Positions 11,779 to 23,702 of a stretch of DNA of 64,000 nt are shown one piece after another (position 1 is the first letter of the stretch; each line of letters starts with the position of its first letter). The stretch spans positions 95,747,501-95,811,500 of the forward strand of contig CM060831.1 in the NCBI GenBank assembly GCA_030762175.1, written 5' to 3'. Both the position numbers and the translations under genes were made by a program. The notes under the pieces are model-generated. The model did not search any database, was not told the origin of the DNA, and saw nothing but the letters and a program-made list of their open reading frames with translations. Source of the stretch: Metallyticus violacea. Lineage: Eukaryota > Arthropoda > Insecta > Mantodea > Metallyticidae.

Positions 11779-12039
11779 CTGTTTTAAGAAAACAGTTAAA
11801 ACATATTATTTGTAATAGTACCAAAGATAATTTATACATCAGTATTATCTATTAAGTATTAACTAAAAAACGAGAAAAAGATACTTTTATTGCCAATAAA
11901 GTCTGAAAGCCTAAGTGCAATGAATTAATTATGGATTCATTTCACAGACAACTACAGTTGATGTAGCTTTGACTGCTTATAAATTCATGGAAGACTAAAT
12001 AAAAGGGAAGACATTACTCTAGTCAACTCTTACTTAGTG

Positions 12040-12129
12040 AGTAAGTGAGTGGGTGAGTGAGCGGGTGGATGAGCGGGTGGATGAGTGGGTGAGTGAGCGG
12101 GTGGATGAGTGAGTGAGTGAGTGAGTGAG
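12040..12129. repeat. GTGA/GCGGGTGGAT minisatellite
   Basis: A tandem array of GTGAGTGA-type units with an interleaved higher-order GAGCGGGTGGAT variant repeated at least three times. Confidence 0.8.
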
Positions 12130-12429
12130 TTATATTTGATTTTCCCTATATATACTTTGCCTAAAAGATAGAAAATATACCAAATAGTCATTTTGTGAAG
12201 TAAAAATCAGGTTACAAAGTATACCACCAAGATTGATTTCCTAGAAAAGAATTTTTCATTGTCAAATCTGAATTATTTTAGTATAAACATATGTAAAATA
12301 AATGAAACTTTATTTATTTTATTTTAAGATAGTGATGTTAAATGCATACATAACTTCAGGTACTACTGATAATATATTTATAAATAAGTTACATTAATAT
12401 TAGATTATCTTCATAATAAAACTAATGTG

Positions 12430-12675
12430 ACTCTTAGGTAGATTAAAAGTTAAACTACTTAAAATCATGTTAACATTAAAAACACTCTTGACATTCCACT
12501 CTTAAAACTTTTAAAATTAAAACTAGGACATGTTTCATAAGACCTTGCTGACATTGTCAACTCATGAAACATGTTCCAGTTTTAATTTTAAAAGTTTAAA
12601 GAGCGTAATTCCAAGAGTGTTTTTAATGGATTAACATGATTTGAAGTAGTTTTCTTTAAATCTACCTAAGATTTT
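12430..12675. repeat. Foldback repeat with Penelope-like termini
   Basis: The arms are roughly 12430-12538 and 12570-12675 with a short centre. Both arms, read outward, carry TATGAAACATGTCC or CATGAAACATGTTCC, then AGTTTTAATTTTAAAAGT and a shared outer part (CCAAGAGTGTTTTTAATG versus its counterpart; CTTAGGTAGATT). The ATGAAACATGT core is the same as at the PLE 3' ends here. It looks like two PLE 3' termini joined head to head with almost all coding sequence lost. Confidence 0.55.
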
Positions 12676-13243
12676 ATGATCATTTCACTGTGTGGATTCC
12701 TACATTCATTATTAACTGTCATTAATTATGTAACTCTGTCGACACATAAATAAGGAACAGTGGATTGCTTAAACACATTTCTAAAAACATATAATATGAT
12801 TGCTCTCATTAAGCAACCCACAAGTATAACAAAGCATTACAAACAAATGCTAAATCAAATCATATTATATAATAAGCACATATAAAGTGTAAAAAGTCAA
12901 CAGACATCAGATTTTTGGGTCATTATGCATTTTAAGGTTACGTATACAAAACAAAAAAACAAAAATATATGGAACCAGCAAATATAGGTTTACATTATCT
13001 TACAAGGCTCATAGGTTTAGCAAATTATTTACTTATTTATTAATTAGTAGCATTAATTTTACAATATAGCCTAATTTTTACCCACATTATCCTCCAGGTC
13101 ATAATGCTACAGCAAAACACACGAAAAGAAACAAAGTACAATCAAAAAACACTGTCAATAAAATTAAATAAAATTAAAGAAACTGAAATGAGAAAAAAAT
13201 GTGTTCATCTAATCCAAACTTTCACGTTGATTTCAGAAACACA

Positions 13244-13456
13244 TCAATTTTCTCCTATCACATATTTAAATTCATAAAAAAAGTCAGAATTATCAGGTAC
13301 TGTTTTATCATCCAATTCCTGAAAATTTTTCATTTCGTTTTCTGGAGGATTTGGAACAGGTAAGTGTTTGTCATGGAGGAGAGGTCTCATTGCACATTCA
13401 AGATTTGGATAAACAATTTTATGCTTATTCTTTGCAGTAAATCCCTTGATATTCAT
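13244..13456 (-). pseudogene. Unrecognised coding relic (YPNLECAMRPLLHDKHLPVP)
   Basis: The minus frame of 70 codons reads KNKHKIVYPNLECAMRPLLH, then LPVPNPPENE and an acidic C-terminus. The composition looks coding. The YPNL-SA-RPVPH-LPVP-PE pattern recalls a protein block that recurs in arthropod transposon-like predicted genes, but I cannot name the family with confidence. It lies in the intron upstream of the first EGF exon and has no splice signals that would join it to cubilin. Confidence 0.3.
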
Positions 13457-13889
13457 AAAGCAAAAAGATCACTTAGAATACAAAATAAATGAGATTAACT
13501 TACAAGAATTCCCACACACTTTATTAAAGTATTTTTGTAACAACATTCTAATGACATCAAAAAGAACCATATCAAGATAAAAACCATTAAAATATAAACC
13601 ATTTTGAACCAACACATTAGAAAAATGCAAACATATCAAAAATAAAATGCAAATAAAGCTGAAAAATCCAAAAATTCAGGAGATGTGAAGCCTGAAAGAA
13701 AGAAACACAAAATTAAAAACAATTATTACAAAATGAGAAACTTGGAGGAACTTCCTCAAACAAACGAATATAAAACATATGGCTCTAAAAGGTACAAAAT
13801 GATGAACATAATAATAAATACCCTTCAAAACAATCTTAACAATTTACAATAAATAATATAGAAATCACTGACCATAAAGCAACAGCAAA

Positions 13890-15230
13890 CCACTTCAACT
13901 TTTCTTTCATTAGCTTTTAAAGTCCCACAAAAAAGAAGAAAGGAAGAAGAACTCAAGAAACAAAGTGCACCAGACAGAACTACCTAGTCAGACAAAATAT
14001 TGCATCAAGGTTTCTCCATTGAAGAATTAAGGGTATCAGATTAACAAAAATAAAAATAAAAACTAAGACCAGACAGGATTTATTTCAAATTCATTAAGTA
14101 TCTTGGCCCTAAAACAATAAAAGTGCTTTAATTATTTGCAAACTACTCCGGAATAAAAAATAAAAATGTTCAAAGTGGATAAAAATCACCATAATACCAA
14201 TCTTAAAACCTGGAAAACCAACAAATACCTTAAGATCATAAAGACCTATAGCCTTAACACCTGCCGTAACTAAAATCCAAGAAAGAATGATCTCAGTTTG
14301 ATTAATTTGGTGTCTAGAAAACCAAAACCTACTAGCAGTAGATCAAGCAGGTTTGCACTAAAACTGTTAACCTCAGACCAACAGATATCCTTCAATAAAC
14401 ATGAGAGCACTCTAGTTATCTCCATCAATATCAGAGGTGATGTGCTTCTGTTTGGAAATCTAAACTCACTCACAAACTAAAAGAACTCAACATAAAAGGT
14501 AACATAATAAAATGGTTTTCAAATTTCTAAAACAGTGGACTACAATACAATACAGCAACTAGTATCAAAATGCCAGCAAACATGGACTACAGAAAACAAT
14601 ACTGAAAAAGCAGCATACCAGTTCTTAGCCTAAAACACAGAAATGAAAACTTTAAACTTCAAATTCTGTACAAATAATTAATAAAAAAATGAACAGACCA
14701 AGTACCTATGAGTAACTCAAATGGAAACACCAAATAAATTCCACTACCATTAAAGCCAATAAAAGATTAAGCCTATTGAAATGCTTAGCAGAAGCAACAT
14801 GGGGAAATACACAAGAAACACTGAACAACACTTATAGAGTATATATCAATCCTATAATGAAATATGGTACTGAAGTAAGGGCCAATATCACCACTGCAGA
14901 CATAGAGAAACTAGAAATTACTCCAACAATGATAAAATTAATCAGTGAAGTCAACACTAACTTTGGCACTGCATCTTTATATATATAAAACTTATCTATA
15001 AAACTAAAAATCAAACAACAAGCTCCAATTTGTTATATTAAACTAAAAGTTTATATAAACTATGTGTGCAGCAAATCACACATATCTGCATCATTAAAAC
15101 CCAAATAACTCCAACAAAAAAATAGCCATGATTTTGTGCAACAATTAGAGATACCTATCCAAATAGAAAGGTTCAGTAAAACACTAAGTCCATTAAATTA
15201 TTAGCCATACAACTTGAAAATGACATTAAA
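13890..15230 (+). mobile_element. Jockey-like LINE reverse transcriptase relic
   Basis: Translated in several frames because of frameshifts, the order is PDRTT-SDKIL, YLGPKTIKVLL, IIPILKPGKPTNTLRS, RPIALTPAVTKIQERMIS, DQAGFALKLLTSDQQIS, STLVISINIRGD, KLTHKLKELNIKGNIIKWFSNF, then after a deletion YLGV-like and the ORF 14776-14988 (ATWGNTQETLNNTYRVYINP, MKYGTEV). These are RT motifs plus the C-terminal region of jockey-clade elements. The FADD-containing part and the 3' end are lost or scrambled. Confidence 0.7.
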
Positions 15231-15597
15231 TAAATGATGTCAATAAGCAAGAAACTCCCCAGTTACTTAAACAGTCTTAGCTACATTATCAGGAAAATAT
15301 CCACCAGATGAATGGCTGAGATTATTTTATCTTCAGCAAGTCTTGGTAGAAAATGTAATTTCAGAGAGATATGTGGTGAAGAAACAAAGAGAAAATCTCA
15401 GTGCTATTTCACTTAAATCCAAATATTTAAATATTTTCATTTTTATTCAAAAATTTAAATTATTAATAAAATAAAATAGTCCTGTTCCATTGGTAAATAA
15501 GTTGAAGGATATTTCATAGGAAATAGCTGTCTCTTTGTGTTCAACAAAAAAGTTTACAATTCACATATTTTCCTCCAGAGATCCTCATATTGATGAT

Positions 15598-15607
15598 TTC
15601 TTCTTCT

Positions 15608-15639
<32 letters not shown>

Positions 15640-15715
15640 TTCCTCTTCCTCCTCTTCCCTCTTCTTCTTCTTCTTCTTTCTCCTCCTCCTCCTCCTCCTC
15701 CTCCTCCTTCTTCTT
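15598..15715. repeat. CTT/CTC microsatellite
   Basis: About 115 bp of (CTT)n grading into (CTC)n and back. Translating it gives only poly-Ser, poly-Phe or poly-Leu, so it is not a gene. Confidence 0.9.
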
Positions 15716-15789
15716 CATCTCCAAGTGAGCTACAGTATATGTAGCTCAATTCTGGGAATAAAAATTATCTTATCCCATAGAATAATCTG

Positions 15790-16418
15790 AATATGACTGA
15801 AGCATTTTATTCTGTCCTTCTGTAACTATATTAAGATGGAGTTTGAGTTTATTTTTTAATGATTTTATTTTATTCTAAGCATTAAGCATATTTGAGTTTT
15901 AAATTTAACTAATTTATACATCAATATGCATTGCTACAATATACTAGCCTGGTAACCCATTGCTTATCCTGAAAGCAGTGAAGCAGGTCATTTTTCTTAT
16001 AATTAAAAACAGCTCTATTTCCTTTCAAAGTTCACATAACTTCTTCAAAACTTCATCATAATACAGCCAGCAAACTTTTTTTGAATGAAAATGGAGATTT
16101 TGATGATCAGAGGCTATTTCAATACCTTGTAACACTAGATATGCCGAGAAATTATTTTGATTGCTTTCAAATGTTTAAACTGCTTGCTATTGCTGTTGTA
16201 AATATAATTTTGTTTTGTTATGAGTTTACGGCATTTCCTAAGTTTTTTCATGAGTCATTTAGGCAATGTTAACTTTTACAATTATATACCGAGTTAGCTG
16301 TTGATCTACTTGTAAGAGTTTATTTTTATAACTGCCAAATAGTCATATTGACTGCTGTGTTTTTTTTATAATGTAACACATGCCTCTTAACTCAATTGTT
16401 AAATCACAGTACTTTTTT

Positions 16419-16476
<58 letters not shown>

Positions 16477-17990
16477 ATTGTCATCCTGTTGTACTATTAA
16501 TATTATAATTGCATGTTAAAGAATAACTCACATATAGAGAAATACCTGATATAAAATGCAAGAAAACCCCTCTCTACTTATATATTCTGCTAAAAATTTA
16601 GCCACTACCTTGAATTGTTTATCGAGGGAAAAGAAACAAAAAATGTTCTGCACAGTTCAAAGCACTCGGAAGGTGAGATACATCTGAATGCACTGGAATG
16701 GAATTGGAATAATAATGGAAAATATTTTCCAGACACAGCCTCTGGAACAAAACAAAGATCACAGATGACAACAGATGGTGAGAAAATATTCTGTTCATTT
16801 TGGAACATAATTGTCTATGGGAAGTTTTTATTGACATTGTTCAAAGGCTATTTCTAATATCCTATGTCATTTTCTGTTGTATTTCAATAAGGCTATCAGA
16901 ATACCAAAATACAATAATATAATATAATAATATGTTATAAATGTTCTATTTACATTCAATACAAATTAATTTTTCTATTGTTTTTTTATTGCAGGGTTTG
17001 CAAATGTGCCTTCTGCATTTATTGCACTTTGTATTTGTCTTGTTTCAACTTGCTTCATTTGGCACTACTGTCTGGGATTATATATTTTTTGAGTAGCTCC
17101 TATTATTGTTCTTCTTCATGTTCCTCTATCTTCCTTATTTGGTATCTAGTTTCCATACATTCTGTGAGTATTCTGTTAATTTCAGAGTAAAATTTTTGCA
17201 ATTTATCCTTCTTCCTGTTATTGTCTTAAAAATAATCTGTGAATTAATGGCAGCCAATCAAGAATGTTGCAGAAAACATGCACTCTCCACCAACAGTTTT
17301 ATTGCTGTGTTTTCCTACATATTCATTATTAAATATATTTAAAATGATACATTGTTTCACTTAGTATAGAGTTAGTAATAATTGTATTTAATATATACTT
17401 AACATTGGCAGTCTGAATTATTGCATAAGTGGTTCTAAGTGTACAACAGGTTCTGAGGTTCTAATGTTAAAGTTTTGTATTTAAAGCACTTATTTATTTA
17501 ATTAATAATTTTAACATATTTAGCCAGAAATTCATTGAAATCAGCTGTCATTTTTGGAAGCGAGAATTTATGTTCTATTAGCTTTCAGAGTTAACTCCCC
17601 ACAGATATTATACTGTTTGCCTTTCAAAGATACAAGATCTTTTTTTCCTTCTTCTTTTTTTCTGTTTTGTTTTTCACACCATGAGTTTGTTTATCACATT
17701 TTAATCAGGAGTCTATAATACAAGTAAATAAATTGTGCTATCAGTTAGCTGAACTGCTGCTCTCTAGAGCTCCAGATCTGCTTAAAGCTGTTGTCTATAT
17801 AATTTAAAAAACTAGTAGGTTTTCTTGCTTCAGTTGATTGTCATGTGATAGTGTATCAGGAAATTTAATTACTAAAGGCTGAATTGAGCTCAGGTTGTGT
17901 AGCTATTATTTGATCTCAATAGGTCACAGCAAAAACTATTGGTAAAGAGACAGTCGTAATTTTTCTTTTTACTTTTTAATGTCTCAAGCA
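15790..17990. other. AT-rich cubilin intron with (TTA)n array
   Basis: Contains a (TTA)n microsatellite at about 16422-16476. The short open frames (for example 16615-16857 and 16978-17342) are low-complexity or match nothing I recognise. Confidence 0.4.
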
Positions 17991-18431
17991 GTTCATTACC
18001 ATATATAATGAAGAGAATGGGACTCAATATTGCCCCTGAAGAAGGCCAGTTTTCATTTGCTGGAAAATGAAGAGATAATTTCCATATCCACTTACAAAAT
18101 GTTTGCAGGAATTTGCAGATCCAAGGATCATATTGTCATGAAATCCTGGTGGCAACAGTTTATGACTTTTAATCACCAGTCTCTATTATGTACTAATTTG
18201 AAACTGACATAAGTTCTGAGAACCGAACTTCTTCCATTCAAATTTCTCTTAATGCACTTATTGAAGAAAGCAACTTGTTGCACTATAAGTGGTGAAGTCT
18301 GAAACCAGCCTGAGTAAGCAATAAAAGGTTGCAGATTTCCAAATACTACTTTTGAGGACTACATGAACTCTATTGTCTTTGAAATCATGCTTGTAAATGC
18401 AATTGGTTAAAGGCTATCAAACTAAAATTTC

Positions 18432-18482
18432 ACTAATTTTGTTCCACTTACTTGACATGCTTCAAAGGCTGTTGCCTTCATC
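18432..18482 (-). ncRNA. Candidate hammerhead-like ribozyme (minus copy, second PLE family)
   Basis: The minus strand reads CTAAGA, T, GAAGGC, loop AACA, GCCTTT, GAAGC, ATGTC. The stem AAGGC/GCCTT is perfect. The core has CTAAGA instead of CTGANGA and GAAGC instead of GAAAC, so this copy is probably inactive while keeping the fold. Confidence 0.4.
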
Positions 18483-18597
18483 TTAGCATGGTTCCACTGT
18501 CTGCTTCCCAGTGTGATATTAATGTGTCGCTCTGTGGATTTTACGAACTTATTGATGAGGTTTTGGGAGATCAAAATTAACCAAATTTTCCTTGTAA

Positions 18598-18785
18598 ATT
18601 ATATCTAATCTGTCATCTAACGAACTCTTATGCTTTACAGTGGGATCGGTTTCGAAGAGACATCCTGGCTGTCGTCAAGTTGGTTGAAGATGGAGAGGAT
18701 GTGTCTTCGAAACCAGTCTCACCATATTTAAAATTAAGTGAAGCATAAGAGTGTGTTAGACGACAGATTAGATATAAGTTACATT
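18598..18785. repeat. PLE-terminus foldback inserted in a PLE
   Basis: The arms at about 18598-18672 and 18690-18785 are inverted copies (ATATCTAATCTGTC...GATCGGTTTCGAAGA versus TCTTCGAAACCAGTCTC...GACAGATTAGATAT). The outward sequence AAGTGAAGCATAAGAGTG is shared with the foldback at 23.7-23.9 kb. CGAAACC next to a short stem recalls the PLE core. Confidence 0.55.
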
Positions 18786-20007
18786 TAACAAGCTTCACTG
18801 TGCGAGTTCCAAAAGAATTTTTTAAAAATGTCTTATTTTTCGAAGTTCTTAAACTAATTTTCCTTCAGCTGAATCATACAATGATATCAATTAATACATA
18901 TTTTTGTTTTTTTTATGAATATTTTCCCACACTGTTAATTCTATGGGTTTTCGAAGAACTTTTAAATAAGGGTTTGGTTCCTTTTGGAATTTGTGGTTTG
19001 TTTTTGCCAGAAATGGTCTGCTATTGCTGATTTTCCATGTGTTTATATTTTACATTTCTCATATGTTTAAATAATATGGTAATATTTCTTTTTTGTTTTG
19101 TCTATGTATTTCATATTCCAGTCTTTGCAACCAATTTTGTAAATGTCTGATGTTTTCCTGTCAGAATTTTGTCTTTTGTGTTGGTTTCTAGGAGGTTTTA
19201 AATTACATTTATTTATTGGAGTCAAAATGATGTTTGCCTCTTTAAAAATCTTCTGGAATTTTTTATATGCCCATGGGTGGAATGTGAATTTCTTATAAAT
19301 ATATATAATCTCCTTTGTAGCCTTTTAGTGTGGTGATCTTTTATTTGTTTTTTTAATTTTTCTATTTTCTTGTTGACAGATCTATTGTGTAGCCATTTTT
19401 CTGTGCTATATTTATGATTTTATAGTATTCCAAATTTTATTGTCTTGCTTATTGGTAGGTTTGTTAATCTGAATGTGAGATTATTGATTATGGCGAGTTT
19501 ATGTTGTTTTGGACAGTGGCTTTGTTTTTATATAATTATCTGTGTGGGTAATTATATAAAATTGCCATTTTTTATAATTTTTATATCCAAGAAGGGAAGA
19601 ACCTTAACTGTTATCTATTTCTCTTGTGAATTTAACAGTGCTGTCTTGTAGGTTGAGAAGTTTTATTGCATCCTCTTTCCATTTTCCACTTACTATTGCA
19701 AAAACATCAAAATAACATTACCAAAATTTGTATATGTGTGTGGACAAGCCTCATATAATTTTATTTCCAAGAAACTCATGTACATATCTGACAAGAATGG
19801 CGAGAGTGGGTTTCCCATTGCTAGACTCTTCTTTTGTGTATAACTATTGCCTCTGAATGTGAAGCAGGTTTGAGTGATACAAATTTTAATGAGATTTAGA
19901 TATTGTTTAATTTTGATCTCCCAAACAATAGTATCCTCATCACTAAGTTAGTAAAATCCACAGAGGAACATCTTAGTACCAAGCTGGAAGCAGACAGTGG
20001 AACCATG

Positions 20008-20040
20008 CTGGAGATGAAGGCCTTTGAAACATTTCCAAGT
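20008..20040 (+). ncRNA. Candidate hammerhead-like ribozyme (plus copy, second PLE family)
   Basis: CTGGAGA (20008-20014), T, GAAGG/CCTTT and GAAAC (20026-20030), then ATTTCC and the PLE tail AAGTAAGTGG. The same T-plus-stem layout as the other PLE ends, with a different stem sequence. Confidence 0.4.
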
Positions 20041-20267
20041 AAGTGGAACAAAATTAGTTAAATTTGAGGTGATTACCTCAATATTTTATTATATTATGCC
20101 ATATTTCACTGTGACATTTCCCGCTATTCAAAACTGCCCTCAAACCCATTTGGAGGTTTTTTCTTTTTCTTCTTCTTCTTCTTATCCAAACAACTGGTAC
20201 AGCAGGACGCACACTTTAGTTGTAGAGTTTGAGGAGAACAAATCAACAAGTTTCCCTTACGCCCCCT

Positions 20268-21304
20268 CACAATGACAATTAAACGTAAACGTAATAAAAT
20301 AAGATTTAACACGTTAACTTAGTAGCTTAGTAGTATCCAGGCATTCACAATGGAAGTCGAAAGAAGTAAACTTGCGTATTAGCCAATCAAAAATAACTAG
20401 CGAAGATCAACAAACATCTGATTGAAAATGGCTGCTTCTGAGCAGATGACGATAGCGTTTATGCATATGGAAAGTACAGCAAGTAATTTTCTTGGAGTAA
20501 AATGAGCAACGATAGCTTCCTTATAACACGATTAATCTCTTGACAGAGTAACTGATCTTCAGCTCTCTCTACCATAAATTGCGGTTACACAGAGCATGCA
20601 AATCAAGTGCAACTATTGCTGCAGCTGCTACAAGTCCCGAATGACAGCGGAGAGAGCCGAACTACTGAGTATACATGCAAGTATTATTTTATGTTAAACC
20701 TAATAGGACCTATGCGTTATCCTCTATAACTTTTAAATATAAACTGATAGGGAATTGTTAGGCGAGTAAAATATTGTAACGGTGGCAAATCTGTTCTTAT
20801 TGGAATTCGCAATTCATTTACACACATTGACTTAACGCTAACCTCCGGTAAATCCTAGAAACTGGTAGACCCAGTGGTTTTTCGTAAAATAAATTGATAG
20901 GTGCGGGTAAATCACTATAATGATGGCAAATCTGCTTTGATTGCAGCAGGAAAAATTCATGAACATCAATTTATAACATTCTGTGCGTGGTATTATTCGC
21001 TTGAAAGTCTTATTCTCTTACTAAATCTGTGGAAGTCATTACCTTTGGCTCTCACCGCCGTCGCTTAGGACTTGCGTCTTGCAGCAGCAAGAGTTGCATT
21101 TGATTTCCGTGCTCCGTGTATGGATAAATTCTACCTTAGAAGTCTACAATACAGCAGCTGTGTTCCGATTGGCTGATTTCTTAAGTTTAAGCTAGACGTG
21201 GACGCAAAACGTTGGACCTTGCAAGCTTCTTAAATATCTAATTGTACGTTTATATGTTTACGCGATTCATTAGCATCTAGCTTTTACGTTTAATTTTCAT
21301 TGTG
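20268..21304. mobile_element. Long foldback MITE, about 1.04 kb
   Basis: The outer ends are CACAATGACAATTAAACGTA and its near-perfect inverted match at 21281-21304. Inner sequence is also inverted: ACAGAGCATGCAAATCAAGT, GCAACTATTGCTGC and GACAGCGGAGAGAGCC near 20590-20660 match the complement of 21040-21120. The centre has two copies of a GGTAAATC...GGCAAATCTG motif. No coding capacity. The centre motif is shared with the MITE at 59.9-60.5 kb. Confidence 0.65.
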
Positions 21305-21788
21305 AATGGAGAGCTTAGTTTCTAAAAAATTCTGGATGGAAATTGTCAGAACCTGAAGGTTTTTTTTTTCTTTTTCTTAAGAGCCAAATGACTTCAATGA
21401 ATACACTAGGAGAGCAATTAGTACCCAAATTTCTACCAAGAAATTTATCAATGTGCTGTAATCTTGAATAAAATATAGTACAGGTGCTAGCAATCTTACG
21501 TTTTCAATTAAAACCTTTTGATTAACAGTCAAAAGTTCCATAATATGACTGATACAGGATTTTCTTTTTTTTTTTTTAAATAATCAATGGAGCTAATAAA
21601 TAGGTAAAAACATTTTTTCTTTCCTTGCTAAATTTATATGTGAAGAATTGACATATATTTTCTCAAGTTTTGCACCATTTTTGTCTGCTGAGCAGAGAGC
21701 CAAGCCTGAGTGCATCGTTCTCTCAGAGCAAGGAGAGATGCGGTTGAAAATGGTTTGAAATTATATATTGTTTTCCCTTATAAATATT

Positions 21789-22075
21789 GTCGGTCCTGGT
21801 GGTTACCATACTTGCCTTCTAAACCCAAGATCGCGGGTTCGAACCCGGTCAGGACCGATGGATTTTTCCGGGCGTAAAAATCCTTAGTATGGCTTCCTTC
21901 GGAAGGGAAGAAAAGCCGTGGGTCCCGTGTCGTACATTTACGGCACGATAAAGAACCTCAAGCCTGAAAAAGGAGGCCTCTGAGCAAAATTTGTTGACTG
22001 TTTCACGCCCTGATTTGAATGGGACGCTAATGACCTGAGATGTTAAAGACATAAATAAATATAATTAAAAAGCCT
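21789..22075 (+). repeat. SINE-A copy (tRNA-derived) with 12-bp duplication
   Basis: The tRNA-like head GGTCCTGGTGG...GGGTTCGAACCC...CAGGACC is followed by a body (GGCTTCCTTCGGAAGGGAAG, CCGTGGGTCCCGTGTCGTAC, CACGCCCTGA) and an AT-rich tail with AAATAAAT units. The target duplication cttataaatatt lies at 21777-21788 and 22076-22087. This copy lacks part of box A (TGGTGTAGTG shortened). Confidence 0.9.
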
Positions 22076-22087
22076 CTTATAAATATT

Positions 22088-22639
22088 ATCATGTTGTGGA
22101 ATTGATCATAACTACAAAGCTGGTTGAACACTGAGTCAAATACTTCCTTTACTTCTTCATTAGGATTGCTGAAAGTTTCTGCTAGATCTTCGGCGAAGGT
22201 CTTTCAATTGTCCTTTTTAAGTTCCTCTGTTTCAAAACCCTACATTATTATTATTGTTGTTTTCATCATCAGTAGCAGAAACAAAATCATAGGAAGTTTT
22301 GTTGGCAGATTGGCATCATCATCAGATGCCAGGGTTTATGATATGAGATATATAAGAGTGTGAGTTGGCTGATATATCAAATCCATGCAGTTGATGTTGA
22401 GATCTACTTTAATACCAACAGCATCATTTGTATGAGAATAATTCATCTAACTGGGGTGTAAAGTAGATGGTCTCCTCATGGTGTACCCTGGGTAATGCAA
22501 ATTATCTGCAAAAAAGGATGCAGGTGTGATGATCAGACTCAACATGTGCCTGATTATTTTGTCTGGTCACTTATATAAAATTAATATAAAAATTTACCTG
22601 CATGCATCATCTTCAAGGATGATACCACCAACATGGAAT
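22088..22639. other. Possible decayed coding stretch, not recognised
   Basis: The minus strand near 22130-22250 reads GFETEELKKDN, KTFAEDLAETFSNPNEEVKE, FDSVFNQL, which looks coding and may be a LINE segment. No motif is decisive. The rest is AT-rich intron. Confidence 0.25.
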
Positions 22640-22649
22640 GAAGCATCTA

Positions 22650-22958
22650 GTCAGTCCTGGTGGTGTAGTGGTTACCATACTTGCCTCCTACACCCAAAAC
22701 GCGGGTTCGAACCCGGCCAGGACCGATGGATTTTTTCGGACGTAAAAATCCTAAGTATGGCTTCCTTCGGAAGAGAAGTAAAGCCGTGGGTCCCGTGTCG
22801 TACATTTGCGGCACGAAAAAGAACCTCAAGCCTGAAAGAGAGGCCTCTGAGCAAAATTTGTCGGCCGTTTCACGCCCTGAGTTGAATGGGACGCTGATGA
22901 CCTTCGATGTTAAAGAGCGTCCATAAATAAATCAATCAAAAAAAAAAAAGAAGAAGAA
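22650..22958 (+). repeat. SINE-A copy with 10-bp duplication
   Basis: Full-length head with both box A (TGGTGTAGTGGTTACCATAC) and box B (GGGTTCGAACCC), the body as in other copies, and a tail of AAATAAATCAATC and poly-A with GAA units. The duplication gaagcatcta lies at 22640-22649 and 22959-22968. Confidence 0.9.
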
Positions 22959-22968
22959 GAAGCATCTA

Positions 22969-23700
22969 CTTCTACAAAGTGCAACAGATTTATTTAAAAA
23001 TCTAATTTATCATCTGTTTATTAGGAAGCATTATTGTTGACTTCTACCTCTATTTAAAAAAAAAAAATTCTTCTGATTGCTATGGTCATTATAACACCCA
23101 GCAATATATACATATTTGAGTTTGTTGCTGTCAAAATTAACATTATTTCCTAACAGACTGCAGCATAAAAATATTTTTAAGTGCCAACCCAGCTTTAAGG
23201 ATCTCAAAACTGTTCTAGGAATTTATAACACTGATGACTTCAGAGCTGGAAGTTACCTTTCATGATTACAATTACACTTTTTGTTGTTTTAGGCAACAGG
23301 ATAGATAATATTCGGAGGAGTTGTTAAATTTCAGAAATTCAGGGATCCAGTCAGAGTGGGTTTCATAACAGGAAAGACATCTGTGCTAAATTCATCCAAA
23401 GTTATTAGGATTTGAATATGTTTTTCATGAAGGAGTCCACTGACATTCCACTGGAGCTCTCTCAATTATTGCTGGTCCTTAGAAGGATAGTTTGTTTTGG
23501 ATTTAGAAAGTAGATACAGATAATACTGGAAGGTGACAAATGTAGCAGATTTAGGTCATCATGCACGTTTTTTATATATATAAAATCATGGCATAACACT
23601 AAATATACTTAAATATAGAGTGAAATGTTCAAATATTACATATAAAGGTTATTTAAGGTTTACATATTTATAGTTTCTTGCCATTTATTTCCTAATTATT
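22969..23700. other. Cubilin intron, no recognised feature
   Basis: AT-rich sequence without a supported gene or repeat. Confidence 0.4.
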
Positions 23701-23702
23701 TA

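Larger units (their letters stand above)
18425..20075. mobile_element. Head-to-head Penelope-like pair of a second family, with a nested foldback
   Basis: The minus copy runs from about 19930 down to 18425. Its RT block reads HTYKFW-CYF-VFAIVSGKWK and LLNLQDSTVKFTREI-like, with SLAMGNPLSP-like remains near 19830. The GIY-YIG tail is near 19000 (SAIADHFWQKQ, WENIH) and the C-terminus near 18500 (NKFVKST). The plus copy keeps only the C-terminus (KLVKSTEEHLSTKLEADSGT, 19935-20010) and the 3' end. Both outer ends read CAAGTAAGTGGAACAAAATTAG (plus) or its complement. A separate hairpin sits in the minus copy at 18600-18785. Confidence 0.65.

Noticed and set aside
12040..12129. Regular repeat spacing considered as a CRISPR-like array
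   Set aside because: It is a minisatellite with no unique spacers, in a eukaryotic intron.
15535..15790. Long poly-Ser, poly-Phe and poly-Leu ORFs
   Set aside because: They come from a CTT/CTC microsatellite.
16615..16857. 80-codon ORF MFIEGKETKNVLHSSKHSEG...
   Set aside because: No family motif, open on the opposite strand as well, and no splice or promoter context.
21790..21862. tRNA-like sequences with box A and box B in each SINE-A and SINE-B head
   Set aside because: They are embedded in repeated SINE bodies with flanking duplications and damaged stems, so I treat them as SINE promoters, not functional tRNA genes.
22259..22330. Possible conserved element from ATC/CAT repeats
   Set aside because: Short simple-sequence content only.
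22526..22885. 119-codon plus-strand ORF and similar ORFs at 31123-31368, 55158-55475 and 58922-59173
   Set aside because: They are translations of the SINE-A body; the same peptides recur at every copy.
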